Assembly (NCBI GenBank): GCA_963717125.1
Contig: CAVQVG010000003.1
Span: 1-64,000 of the forward strand
Reading direction: 5' to 3'
Source: RYN-230 sp963717125
GTDB taxonomy: Bacteria > Actinomycetota > Actinomycetes > Streptosporangiales > Streptosporangiaceae
Length of the DNA: 64,000 nt
Shown here piece after piece: positions 8,781-17,206 of the stretch. Each line of letters starts with the position of its first letter. The stretch's first letter is position 1. The notes beneath the pieces were generated by a model. It did not search any database and was not told the DNA's origin. It worked only from the letters and a program-made list of their open reading frames with translations. Position numbers and translations under genes: made by a program.

Positions 8781-9235
8781 GCGATCAGCTCGACCTCGAC
8801 CGGGCTGTCCAGCGGCAGCACCGCCATGCCAACCGCGCTGCGCGCATGCCGGCCTGCCTCGCCGAACACGTCCTGGAGCAGCTCACTGGCGCCGTTGATG
8901 ACCTGGGCCTGCCCGGTGAAATCCGGGGCGCTGGCCACGAACCCGGTGACCTTGACCACGCGGCGCACCGCGGACAGGCTGCCGGTCACCGAGACGACGG
9001 CGGCCAGCGCGTTGAGTGCGCACACCCGGGCCAGCCCGGCCGCTTCCTCCACGCTGACCCCGGCGCCGACCTTGCCGGTCATCATCAGCTGGCCGCCCGC
9101 CGTGGGCAGCTGGCCGGCCGTGTAGACGTAGTTCCCGGTCCGCACCGCAGGCAGGTAGGCCGCCTGCGGCGGGGCGACGGCCGGCAGCTCCAGGCCCAGC
9201 GCGGCCAGCCGCTCCTCGGGCGAGCCGGCCGTCAC
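8768..9235 (-). CDS. RidA/YjgF family protein
   Basis: Member of the reactive-intermediate deaminase family, which removes enamine/imine products of PLP enzymes. The 155 residues include the family pattern YVYTAGQLP, CALNALAAV and the C-terminal RSAVGMAVLPLDSPVEVE. The canonical Arg that binds the carboxylate appears replaced in the RSAVGM region only conservatively, so activity seems possible. GTG 9235 overlaps the stop of the DUF4177 gene (GTGA). Homologue in M. tuberculosis is, from memory, Rv3678c. Confidence 0.9.
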   Translation of the reverse strand: MTAGSPEERLAALGLELPAVAPPQAAYLPAVRTGNYVYTAGQLPTAGGQLMMTGKVGAGVSVEEAAGLARVCALNALAAVVSVTGSLSAVRRVVKVTGFVASAPDFTGQAQVINGASELLQDVFGEAGRHARSAVGMAVLPLDSPVEVELIAEVQ

Positions 9236-9393
9236 GCACCCTCCTTGGGCCGCTTCATGTAGGCGACCAACTGCTCCGCGTTCGGCCCCGGCACCAGCGC
9301 CACCAGCTCCCAGCCGTCGTCGCCCCAGTTGTCGAGGATCTGCTTAGTCGCGTGCACGAGCAACGGCACCGTCGCGTACTCCCATTTCTGCAT
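9232..9393 (-). CDS. DUF4177 small protein
   Basis: A 53-residue protein starting MQKWEYATVPLLVH and containing NWGDDGWELVALVPG, the hallmark of DUF4177. Function unknown. The start ATG 9393 gives the canonical N-terminus, and the stop overlaps the RidA start by GTGA, so the pair is coupled. The same small gene lies at this place in mycobacteria (annotated Rv3678A there, from memory). Confidence 0.85.
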   Translation of the reverse strand: MQKWEYATVPLLVHATKQILDNWGDDGWELVALVPGPNAEQLVAYMKRPKEGA

Positions 9394-9463
9394 GGCAGAA
9401 CTGTATTAGCCCGCGCCTCACCTCACTGGCGCGGCGTCCACTCGGGTCCCGGATCCTCTGCGG

Positions 9464-10594
9464 CTAGCGCTTGCGTCGGCTGCCGGGCGCACTGGCTGGT
9501 GAGCTGTCCGGTGCCGCGGCGGCATCCGGCTCGCTCTCGGCAGCGACGTTCGCGTCGGCCGGGACCGGCGGGATGGCCGCCTCGTCCAGCTCGGGCACCG
9601 CCGGGTCGGCGATCTCCGGCACCGGCGCTTCCGCCACATCGGCCGGGACCGGCGGGATGGCCGCCTCGTCCAGCTCGGGCACCGCCGGGTCGGCGATCTC
9701 CGGCACCGGCGCTTCCGCGATCTCCAGCACCGGCGGCGCGCCACCTATCTCGGCGCCCGCCTCGGCCGCGGCCAGTTCCGCGTCGCCGGTGTCTACCGGC
9801 GGCGCGGACGCCTCGGCTGGCAGTGACGACCCGGGGGCGTTCCTATCGAAGAACCGGAGCAGCTCGACTGGCACTGGCATGACCAGCGTGCTGTTCTTCT
9901 CCGCGGCCACCTCGACCACGGTCTGCAGCAGCCGCAGCTGCAGCGCGGCCGGATCGCGGGCCATCACGTTCGCCGCCGCGGCCAGCCGCTTGGACGCCTG
10001 GTATTCACCGTCGGCGGAGATGATCCTGGCCCGCCGTTCCCGCTCGGCCTCGGCCTGGCGGGACATGGAGCGCTTCATCCCTTCTGGCAGGTTCACGTCC
10101 TTGAGCTCGACCCGCTCGACCCGGATGCCCCACGGGCCCTCGGTCGGCTCGTCGATGATCCGGCGCAGTTCCCCGTTGACCGTGTCCCGCTCGGCCAGCA
10201 ACTGGTCCATCTCGGACTGGCCGATGATGGAGCGCAGCGACGTCTGCGCCTGCTGGGAGACGGCGAACATGTAGTTCTGCACGTTCACCACGGCTTTGAT
10301 CGGGTCGATCACCCGGAAGTACACCACCGCGTCCACCCGGACGCTCACGTTGTCCCTGGTGATGCCCTCCTGGGCGGGCACCGCCATGGCAATGATCTGC
10401 ATGTTGACTTTCTGCATCCGGTCGCCGACCGGCCGCAGGATGGTCAGCCCGGGCCCGCGGGTCCCCGGCAGGACTCTGCCAAACCGGAACACGATGCCCT
10501 GTTCGTACTGTTGCACCACCCGCAACGAGCGGCCTACCGTGACCAGCCCCCCCACGATGATCAGCACGAGGATGACCACCAAGGCTGCCACCAT
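9464..10594 (-). CDS. SPFH/stomatin-like (slipin) membrane protein with repeated acidic tail
   Basis: Prohibitin-homology scaffold protein of membrane microdomains. A membrane segment lies at about 2-22 (ALVVILVLIIVGGLVTVG), followed by the SPFH domain (QYEQGIVFRFGRVLPGTRGPG, VDAVVYFRVIDP) and the coiled helix with EAERERRARIISADGEYQAS. After residue 280 comes a Pro/Ala/Glu-rich tail with a duplicated 28-residue unit. I start at ATG 10594, with GAGG 8 bases upstream; GTG 10603 is possible. It diverges from the ArsA operon. Most slipins stop near 260 residues, so the tail is extra. Confidence 0.9.
   Translation of the reverse strand: MVAALVVILVLIIVGGLVTVGRSLRVVQQYEQGIVFRFGRVLPGTRGPGLTILRPVGDRMQKVNMQIIAMAVPAQEGITRDNVSVRVDAVVYFRVIDPIKAVVNVQNYMFAVSQQAQTSLRSIIGQSEMDQLLAERDTVNGELRRIIDEPTEGPWGIRVERVELKDVNLPEGMKRSMSRQAEAERERRARIISADGEYQASKRLAAAANVMARDPAALQLRLLQTVVEVAAEKNSTLVMPVPVELLRFFDRNAPGSSLPAEASAPPVDTGDAELAAAEAGAEIGGAPPVLEIAEAPVPEIADPAVPELDEAAIPPVPADVAEAPVPEIADPAVPELDEAAIPPVPADANVAAESEPDAAAAPDSSPASAPGSRRKR
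9555..9722 (-). repeat. 84-bp tandem duplication in the slipin tail
   Basis: Two almost identical 84-base units encode a 28-residue repeat that starts AEAPVPEIADPAVPELDEAA. The second copy differs only at its edges, so the duplication is recent or homogenised. Confidence 0.88.
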
Positions 10595-10726
10595 CGGACA
10601 CACCTCTTTTCCCGTTTAAGGGGCCCGCTTTTGCCTACCCACCCTAGTGACAACGACGCTACGCGCCAGTAGCAGCCGCGCGGTCGGTGCAGGATCTGGT
10701 CTCCGGGCAGGGATAACCTCCATGGA

Positions 10727-11739
10727 GTGAGCGCGCGGGACACGGACTGGGAAGGTGTCCGGCTGCACGTCGTCACCGGCAAGGGCGGGACGGGGAAGAC
10801 GACGGTGGCCGGGGCACTCGCCATCGCCCTCGCCTACGGCGGCCGCCGGGTCCTGCTCATCGAGGTCGAGGGCCGCCAGGGCATCGCCCGGCTGTTCGAC
10901 AGCCCGCCACTGCCCTACGCGGAACGCCGGGTGGCGGTGGCGCCAGGCACCCCGACCCAGCCCGGCGGCGACGTGTACGCGCTGGCCGCGGACGCCGAGA
11001 CGGCGCTCATCGAGTACCTGGAGATGTTCTACAACCTGCGGCACGCGGGGACCGCGCTGACCAAGCTCGGGGTGGTCAACTTCGCCACCACGATCGCGCC
11101 CGGCCTGCGCGACGTGCTGCTCTGCGGGAAAGCGGTGGAGGCCACCCGGCGCCGGTCCGGCGGCCGCCAGCGGTACGACGCCGTGGTCATGGACGCCCCG
11201 CCCACCGGCCGGATCGGCAAATTCCTGAACGTGGCCACCGAGGTGTCCGGGCTGGCCAAGGTGGGGCCGATCCGCGGGCACGCGGACACCGTGCAGAGCG
11301 TCATCAAGTCTCCGCAGACCGCCGTGCATTTCGTCACGGTGCTGGAGGAGATGCCGGTCCAGGAGACCCTGGACGGCATCGCCGAGCTGCGCGGGCTGGC
11401 CCAGGGCGGCCTGCAGCTGGGCGGCATAATGATCAACATGGTCCGGCCGGAAGACCTGGCCGAGGACCAGCTGCGGGCGGCCGCGGCCGGCGGCTGGACG
11501 AGCACGAGCTGGACCTGGGCCTGAAGGACGCGGGCATCGAGGACCGCCGCGGCCTGGCCGCCAGCCTGGCCGCCGAGCTCACCGAGCACGCCCGGGAGGC
11601 GCTGGCTCAGCGGGCCCAGCGGGCCAGGCTGGCGGAGGCCGGCCAGCCGCGCTACGAGCTGCCGCTGATCACCAGCCAGATGGACCTGGCCGGGTTGTAC
11701 CAGCTGGCCGCGGCGCTGCGCGAGCAGGGCGCGGCCTGA
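10727..11739 (+). pseudogene. ArsA-like anion-pump ATPase family protein, copy 1 (one frameshift)
   Basis: P-loop ATPase of the ArsA/GET3 superfamily, deviant Walker A GKGGTGKTT near residue 20, switch I region LIEVEGRQG, and VVMDAPPTGRIGKFL. The reading frame breaks near 11484: one frame ends at 11524 with a non-family tail, while the next frame continues LDEHELDLGLKDAGIEDRRG to the stop TGA 11737-11739. One base seems missing in a GGCCGGCGGC run. The stop overlaps the ATG of the second ArsA gene by one base, as expected for an intact operon, so I suspect a sequence error. Homologues Rv3679/Rv3680 (from memory) form a pair that helps redox balance. Confidence 0.85.
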
Positions 11740-12914
11740 TGCGGGCCGACCAGCGCGCGCCCGCGCTCGACGTGGACCGGCTGCTGGACGACCGGCGTAA
11801 CCGGATCATCGTCTGCTGTGGTTCCGGCGGGGTGGGCAAGACCACCACCGCGGCGGCGCTCGGGCTGCGCGCCGCGGAGCACGGCCGGCACGTGGTGGTG
11901 CTGACCGTGGACCCGGCCCGGCGGCTGGCCCAGTCGATGGGCCTGTCCTCGCTGGACAACACCCCGCGGCCGGTGCCGGGCTCGGCAGCGGAGGCGGCGG
12001 GCGGCAGCCTGCAGGCGATGATGCTGGACATGAAGCGGACCTTCGACGAGATCGTCGAAGCGCACTCCGACCCGGACCGGGCGGCGCAGATCCTGGCCAA
12101 CCCGTTCTACCAGTCGCTGTCGTCGAGCTTCGCCGGCACCCAGGAGTACATGGCCATGGAGAAGCTCGGCCAGCTGCGCCGGGCCAACGAGTGGGACCTC
12201 ATCGTGGTGGACACCCCGCCGAGCCGGTCAGCGCTGGATTTCCTGGACGCGCCGCAGCGGCTGGGCCGATTCCTGGACGGCCGGCTGATCCGGCTGCTGA
12301 CCGCGCCGACCAAGGTGGGCGGCCGGGCCTACATGCGGGTGTTCACCGCCGGGTTCACGATGGTGACCGGGGTCATCACCAAGGTGATCGGCACCCAGCT
12401 CCTGCGCGACGTGCAGACGTTCGTGATCGCGCTGGACACCATGTTCGGCGGATTCCGGGATCGCGCGGAGGACACCTACCGGCTGCTCCAGGCACCGGGC
12501 ACCGCGTTCCTGGTCATCGCCACCCCGGAGCCGGACGCGCTGCGCGAGGCGTCCTACTTCGTGGAGCGGCTGTCCGCGGACCAGATGCCGCTGGCCGGGC
12601 TGGTCGTCAACCGGGTACACCGGTCGGCCGCCCCGCAGCTGTCCGCCGCGCGCAGCCTGGCCGCCGCGGAGGCGCTGCAGACGGTCCCGCCGCAGGCAGC
12701 CGTCCCGCGGCATCCGCTCGCGGTGACCGCGCTGCGGCTGCACGCGGAGCGGATGCAGCTGGCCGAACGGGAACACCGGCTCGAAGAAAGCTTCACGGCG
12801 GCCCACCCGGCCATCCCCATGGTGGAAGTCCCCGCGCAGCCTGAGGACGTCCATGACCTCGATGGGCTGCGCGCCGTTGGGGGCGAACTCGCCCGGGGAG
12901 TAAGGCTCAGCTAG
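11739..12914 (+). CDS. ArsA-like anion-pump ATPase family protein, copy 2
   Basis: Second ATPase of the paired ArsA/GET3-like system. Walker A GSGGVGKTTT lies near residue 28, followed by VLTVDPARRLAQSMG and IVVDTPPSRSALDFLDAP. 391 aa, intact. It starts at ATG 11739 inside the stop of copy 1. No membrane segments are present, so if it works in transport a membrane partner lies elsewhere; a role as a soluble targeting or redox ATPase is also possible. The gene is convergent with the WhiB gene. Confidence 0.92.
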   Translation: MRADQRAPALDVDRLLDDRRNRIIVCCGSGGVGKTTTAAALGLRAAEHGRHVVVLTVDPARRLAQSMGLSSLDNTPRPVPGSAAEAAGGSLQAMMLDMKRTFDEIVEAHSDPDRAAQILANPFYQSLSSSFAGTQEYMAMEKLGQLRRANEWDLIVVDTPPSRSALDFLDAPQRLGRFLDGRLIRLLTAPTKVGGRAYMRVFTAGFTMVTGVITKVIGTQLLRDVQTFVIALDTMFGGFRDRAEDTYRLLQAPGTAFLVIATPEPDALREASYFVERLSADQMPLAGLVVNRVHRSAAPQLSAARSLAAAEALQTVPPQAAVPRHPLAVTALRLHAERMQLAEREHRLEESFTAAHPAIPMVEVPAQPEDVHDLDGLRAVGGELARGVRLS

Positions 12915-12968
12915 GCGACGCTGCCAGCCAGGAACCAGACCCTGAGGAGCTGGGGGGTGGTGCCAGCG

Positions 12969-13295
12969 TCAGCTGGCGACCAGCTCGTCGTCCGAGCTGG
13001 CGACCAGCTCGTCGTCCGAGGTCTGCTCGTACTGGTTACGGGCGTGCTCCAGCAGCTCGCGCCACGACGTCACGTCGGGGCGGCGGCGGAGCAGCGCACG
13101 GCGCTCGCGCTCAGTCATGCCGCCCCAGACGCCGAACTCGATGCGGTTGTCCAGCGCATCGGCCAGGCACTCGGTGCGGACAGTGCAGCCGCGGCAGATC
13201 AACTTGGCCCGATTCTGCGCCGCACCCTGGACAAAGAGCTCGTCCGGGTCAGTTCCCTTGCATGCGGCGCGGGCGGTCCAGTCTGTGATCCACAT
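12969..13295 (-). CDS. WhiB-family iron-sulfur regulator, WhiB4-like
   Basis: [4Fe-4S]-binding transcription factor. The four cysteines are in AACKG, CRGC and TEC, then the GVWGG turn (FGVWGGMTERERRALLRRRP). MWITDWTARAACKGTDPDELF resembles WhiB4, and the place between ArsA genes and a bifunctional PBP matches whiB4 (Rv3681c) of M. tuberculosis. Start ATG 13295 is preceded by AGGAGG at 14 bases. The C-terminus ends with a duplicated 8-residue unit, SSDDELVA, encoded by a 24-bp tandem repeat at about 12972-13019. Confidence 0.9.
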   Translation of the reverse strand: MWITDWTARAACKGTDPDELFVQGAAQNRAKLICRGCTVRTECLADALDNRIEFGVWGGMTERERRALLRRRPDVTSWRELLEHARNQYEQTSDDELVASSDDELVAS

Positions 13296-13621
13296 GTGGG
13301 CCCACTCCTCCTGATCGTCACGGCCCGGAAGGTCGTCACGCCGGATGGCGTTCACCTGCGGTCCCGGGCAGACGGTTACCCGCCTGCTTTCGTTATCGTC
13401 GTTGCGGAAAAGTAACTTACGGAAGACCAGGGGGTCAGCGCCAGAGCCCGTTGGGCCCATTTCCCGCATAGTCCGCCTGGGCCATGCCATGGTTACCGAG
13501 TGGTCGCCTACCTTGCCGGATAGTGACCATTTCGCACGGGGCGCCAGTGACCCGTTCCGCCACATCTTACGCAAACTGTGACCGGACATCGGGACAACGC
13601 GCCAGGGCGTACCCTGGCACC
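13296..13621. promoter_or_regulatory. Divergent intergenic region, whiB / PBP
   Basis: 326 bases between divergent starts. On the plus strand TACCCT at 13610-13615 is a good -10 hexamer exactly 7 bases before GTG 13622, so the PBP transcript may be leaderless. On the minus strand AGGAGG lies close to the WhiB start. Long frames crossing the region are not conserved. Confidence 0.4.
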
Positions 13622-15886
13622 GTGCTGACTACAGGGGTGCTCGGGAAGATCGGCGTGGTAGGCCGGGTCGGCGTGCTTGCCGCCGTGGCCGGCCTGCTGG
13701 TCGGCGGCCTGGCCGTGCCTGCGGTGGACGCGACCGGGCTGATTGTGCGCAACGGGGCGAACAAATTCAATGGGCTCAAGGCCGGCACGATCGGTGAGCT
13801 TCCGGTCCGCTCCGAGATCCTGGACAGCCAGGGCCACCTGATCGCCTACTACTACCCTCGCGGCATCGACCGGCAGCCGGTCACGTACAGCCAGATCGCG
13901 CCGCCGATGCGCGACGCCATCGTGGCCATCGAGGACTCCCGGTTCTACCAGCACGGCGCCATCGACATCCGCGGCACGGTCCGCGCCCTGGTCAACGACC
14001 TGCAGCACAAGACCGTGCAGGGCGGTTCCACACTGACCCAGCAGTACGTGAAGAACGCCCTGATCCTGACCGCGCCGAACATCCAGATGGCTCAGCAGGC
14101 CTCGACCGACACGCTCAGCCGCAAGATCAAGGAACTCCGGCTGGCCATCCAGGTCGAGAACAAGATGAGCAAGGACCAGATCCTGGCCGGCTACCTGAAC
14201 ACCGCCTTCTGGGGCACCTACTTCGGCAACCAGGCGTGGGGCATCAAGACCGCCGCGATGCGCTACTTCAGCACCTCCCCGAAGAGGCTGGACCTGGCCC
14301 AGTCCGCCCTGCTGGCAGGCATGGTGGAGAACCCGGTCGCCGACGACCCGGTAGCCCACCCCGGGACGGCGCTCAAGCGGCGCAACGTGGTGCTGGCCCG
14401 GATGGCGCAGTTGCACTACATCACTGAGGCGCACGCGGTCGCCGTGGGCAAGCAGGGGCTCGGGCTCAAGCTCACCCCGCTGCAGACCGGCTGCACCAGC
14501 GGGTCGGCCAAGAGCGCGGCGTTCTTCTGTGACTACGTCATCTCGCTGATGAAGCAGGACAGCACGTTCTCGCAGGCCTGGAATCAGCTGAACGGCGCCG
14601 GCGGCGTGAAGGTGTACACCACGCTGAACGCGCGGGACGAGCACGCCGCCAAGCAGGCGGTGAACTACATGGTGCCGCAGCCGCCGAATGGGGCCAACCC
14701 GGGCGGCAACGCCGACGCCGAGGTGCTCATCCAGCCGGGCAGCGGCCGGGTGCTGGCCATCGCCAACGACCGCTCCTACGGCACCGGCAAGAACCAGACC
14801 ACCGAGGACTTCGGGGTCAACTCTACCTACGACGGCGGTCCCGACGGGGTGCAGACCGGTTCGTCGTCGAAGCTGTTCACCCTGGTCACCGCCCTGGAGC
14901 AGGGGGTGCCGTTCGGTTTCCCGCAGACCGTTCAGACGCCCGCCAACCTGACCGGCTACACCAGCTGCAGGGGCCTTTCGGACGGGACCTACTCGCTGGT
15001 CAACGACTCACCGTCGGAAAAGGGCGCATTCACCCTGTACACCGCCACCACCCAGTCGGTGAACGTGTACTTCGCGATGCTCGAGCGCAAGGTCGGCCTG
15101 TGCAACGTGGTCAAGACCGCGATGGCGATGGGGGTGACCCGGGCCGACGGCAGGTCGCTGATGCAGTGGGACGGGAAGAATGAGCCGCCCGCCGACGACC
15201 TTCCTTCGTTCACTCTCGGGTCGGTCAACGTCTCGCCGATGAGCATGGCTGCGGCCTACGCGACCGTCGCCGCCCGGGGCGTGTACTGCAAGCCGGTCGC
15301 CGTAGCCAAGATCATCAGTCCCGGGGGGGCCAAGCTGCCGGTCGAGTCGGCCGGCTGCCACCAGGCCATCCCGGCCGGGGTGGCCGACGCGGCCAGCTAC
15401 GTCCTGCAAGGCGTGCTGACCTCGGGGACCGCGGCCGGCCTGGGCATTGGCCGCCCGGCCGCGGGCAAGACCGGCACCTCGGACAGCTTCGACTTCGCGG
15501 CCTTCGGCGGCTACACCCCCGACCTAGCCGGGTACGTGTCCGTGTACAACCCGACCGACCCGACCAAGTTCCCGATGCAGGGCACCGGGTCGTGCTACCG
15601 GCTCGGCTGCCCGGGCGAGATGTTCGGCGCGAACGCGCCCGCGCACACCTGGCAGATGACATTTCAGAACGCCACGCTGGCCAACCCGCCGCTCAACTTC
15701 GTCATGTCGGACATCAACCCTGAGCTGTGGTCCATGGGCAACGGGCAGAGCAACCCGGCCCAGAAGAAGAAGCCCGGCCGTGGCGGGAACGGCGGTGGCA
15801 ACGGCAACGGCCCCGGTGGCGGGGGAGGCAACGGCAACGGCCCCGGTGGCGGCGGCACCGGCGGCGGGCCGCCGACCAACGGCTAG
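13622..15886 (+). CDS. Bifunctional transglycosylase/transpeptidase penicillin-binding protein (PonA2-like)
   Basis: Class A PBP that polymerises glycan strands and cross-links peptides. Membrane segment at about 12-32; GT51 domain with AIVAIEDSRFYQHGAID and QGGSTLTQQYVKN; transpeptidase with SSSK near residue 414, SVN in TQSVNVYF, and KTGTSD near 615. The 754-residue protein ends with a Gly/Asn-rich tail of GGGNGNGPGG units instead of a PASTA domain. GTG 13622 is chosen because it gives a compact cytoplasmic N-terminus; longer reading adds an unconserved leader. ponA2 (Rv3682) sits next to whiB4 in the same way. Confidence 0.93.
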   Translation: MLTTGVLGKIGVVGRVGVLAAVAGLLVGGLAVPAVDATGLIVRNGANKFNGLKAGTIGELPVRSEILDSQGHLIAYYYPRGIDRQPVTYSQIAPPMRDAIVAIEDSRFYQHGAIDIRGTVRALVNDLQHKTVQGGSTLTQQYVKNALILTAPNIQMAQQASTDTLSRKIKELRLAIQVENKMSKDQILAGYLNTAFWGTYFGNQAWGIKTAAMRYFSTSPKRLDLAQSALLAGMVENPVADDPVAHPGTALKRRNVVLARMAQLHYITEAHAVAVGKQGLGLKLTPLQTGCTSGSAKSAAFFCDYVISLMKQDSTFSQAWNQLNGAGGVKVYTTLNARDEHAAKQAVNYMVPQPPNGANPGGNADAEVLIQPGSGRVLAIANDRSYGTGKNQTTEDFGVNSTYDGGPDGVQTGSSSKLFTLVTALEQGVPFGFPQTVQTPANLTGYTSCRGLSDGTYSLVNDSPSEKGAFTLYTATTQSVNVYFAMLERKVGLCNVVKTAMAMGVTRADGRSLMQWDGKNEPPADDLPSFTLGSVNVSPMSMAAAYATVAARGVYCKPVAVAKIISPGGAKLPVESAGCHQAIPAGVADAASYVLQGVLTSGTAAGLGIGRPAAGKTGTSDSFDFAAFGGYTPDLAGYVSVYNPTDPTKFPMQGTGSCYRLGCPGEMFGANAPAHTWQMTFQNATLANPPLNFVMSDINPELWSMGNGQSNPAQKKKPGRGGNGGGNGNGPGGGGGNGNGPGGGGTGGGPPTNG

Positions 15887-15904
15887 GGCGGCCGCCCCCG
15901 GCGG

Positions 15905-15997
15905 CTAGATCCGGCCACTCTGTTCGGCCCGGGCGGCGAGCGAGCCGGTCAGGGCCCCGCCGACGAGGGCGGTCGCGGCCTTGAGTTTTGCGGGCAT
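15905..15997 (-). CDS. Small hydrophobic peptide, 30 aa
   Basis: ATG 15997 is preceded by AGAAAGGACC with 7 bases spacing, a good Shine-Dalgarno. The product starts MPAKLKAATALVGGALTGSL, basic then hydrophobic, and ends ARAEQSGRI. It resembles a small membrane or signal-like peptide but I recognise no family. It lies between the PBP gene and a degenerate region. Confidence 0.35.
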   Translation of the reverse strand: MPAKLKAATALVGGALTGSLAARAEQSGRI

Positions 15998-16021
15998 GAT
16001 GTGGTCCTTTCTGCGGGTTGC

Positions 16022-16177
16022 GGACGGCGGCGCATCAGCCGGCACACCGTGGCCCAGCACATCGCGGAAATGCTGCGCCGTGCGCAGGCGAGAAGCCGCT
16101 CGGAACTGATCGCCAGGGTATACGCCAGCGGTGTTCTCGCCGCCGGCACCTGGCCGCCGACCCCGAGCCCGGCCTAG
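16022..16177 (+). pseudogene. Remnant of a LuxR-type HTH domain
   Basis: The frame encodes RISRHTVAQHIAEMLRR then ARSRSELIARVYASGV and a stop at 16175-16177. This is the C-terminal recognition helix and tail of a LuxR/GerE HTH. The upstream half of the HTH and all sensor parts are missing, and the left border falls at about 16020, right after the short peptide gene on the other strand. Confidence 0.6.
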
Positions 16178-17144
16178 CCGGCCGACGGCACCAGATACGG
16201 CGGCAGCTACCGGCTGGCCACCACCCTGCTCGATCACCGCGCCTACCCCGACGCAGGCGCTGATCCCTCTCTACGATGAGCGCTGGGAACACGAGGTTAC
16301 CTACCTCGCGCTGCGGCACACCCTGCTCCAGGGCCGGGTGCTGCGCTGAGGCGAACAGGCTGGCCTGGAACAGGAGATGTGGGCGCTGCTGGCGCTGTAT
16401 CAGGCACTGCGGATCGCCATCACCGACGCCATCGAGACCATGCCGGACACCGACCCCGACCGGGCCAGCTACCAGATCGCCGCCGAAACCGCCCAGACCC
16501 TGGTCACCGGCGCCCGCAACATCACCGGCGAAACCAGCGGCCTGGCCGGCGACATCGGCCGTGCGGTCCTGGCCAGCCTGCACGGGCAACGCCGCCCAAG
16601 AGCCTGCGCCCGCCGGGTCAAATCCCCGCTCAGCCGCTGGAACAAGCACCCGCCCGGCAAGCCCAGGACCAACTTGAAGATCACCGGCTTGGGCGCTGAG
16701 CTGGCGGCGCACCTCGGCCGCCACCCGGGCGCCGTCCGCGCGGCCGGCGATCTTCGGCGTGACCACCTTCATCACCTGGCCCATGGCCCGCGGGCCGGAC
16801 GCGCCGGACTCGCTGATCCCGGCGGCCACGATCGAGACCAGTTCGTCGTCGCTGAGCTGCGCCGGGAGGTAGCCGTCCAGGACGTCACCCTCGGCCCGTT
16901 CCGCGGCGGCCTGCTCGGCGCGCCCGGCGGTGGCGAAGGCGTCCGCGGCTTCCCGGCGCCGCTTGGCCTCCCGGGCCAGCACGTTGATCACCTCGTCGTC
17001 GCTCAGCTCGCGGGACGTGGCGCCGGCCACCTCGGCCGTGGACACGGCGGTCAGCGCCGACCGCAAGGTGCGGGTACGCACCACATCCCGGGCCTTCATC
17101 GCAGTGGTCAGATCGGTACGCAGCCGGTCCTTGAGTGCAGCCAT
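16035..17144 (-). CDS. YqeY/GatB-like protein with stop lost and C-terminal read-through
   Basis: Residues 1 to about 152 (MAALKDRLRTDLTTAMKARD to VAAEVRRQLS) are a complete GatB/YqeY tRNA-amidase-accessory domain, like Rv3688c. The expected stop near 16688 is absent because an IS4-type transposase remnant abuts that point, so the frame runs another 217 residues antisense to the remnant and to the LuxR fragment, ending at 16035. The added tail has no recognisable family. Start ATG 17144 fits the family. The gene diverges from the metallophosphoesterase. Confidence 0.75.
   Translation of the reverse strand: MAALKDRLRTDLTTAMKARDVVRTRTLRSALTAVSTAEVAGATSRELSDDEVINVLAREAKRRREAADAFATAGRAEQAAAERAEGDVLDGYLPAQLSDDELVSIVAAGISESGASGPRAMGQVMKVVTPKIAGRADGARVAAEVRRQLSAQAGDLQVGPGLAGRVLVPAAERGFDPAGAGSWAALPVQAGQDRTADVAGQAAGFAGDVAGAGDQGLGGFGGDLVAGPVGVGVRHGLDGVGDGDPQCLIQRQQRPHLLFQASLFASAQHPALEQGVPQREVGNLVFPALIVERDQRLRRGRRGDRAGWWPAGSCRRIWCRRPARPGSGSAARCRRREHRWRIPWRSVPSGFSPAHGAAFPRCAGPRCAG
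16186..16690 (+). pseudogene. IS4-family transposase remnant (C-terminal part)
   Basis: Three frames together give YRLATTLLDHRAYP, LIPLYDERWEHEV, YLALRHTLLQGRVLR and QEMWALLALYQALRI, then a long helical tail to about 16690. YxxRW(E) and the LALRHTLL block are typical of IS4-type DDE transposases from Streptomyces-like genomes. The N-terminal two thirds, with the first two catalytic residues, is gone, and at least two frameshifts are present. It abuts yqeY and has removed its stop. Confidence 0.65.
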
Positions 17145-17206
17145 GGGCCTATCCTGCCCTGCCCTTGTGTGGTCGGAGCGTACGGCCCGCATGGCACCAT
17201 AGGGGA

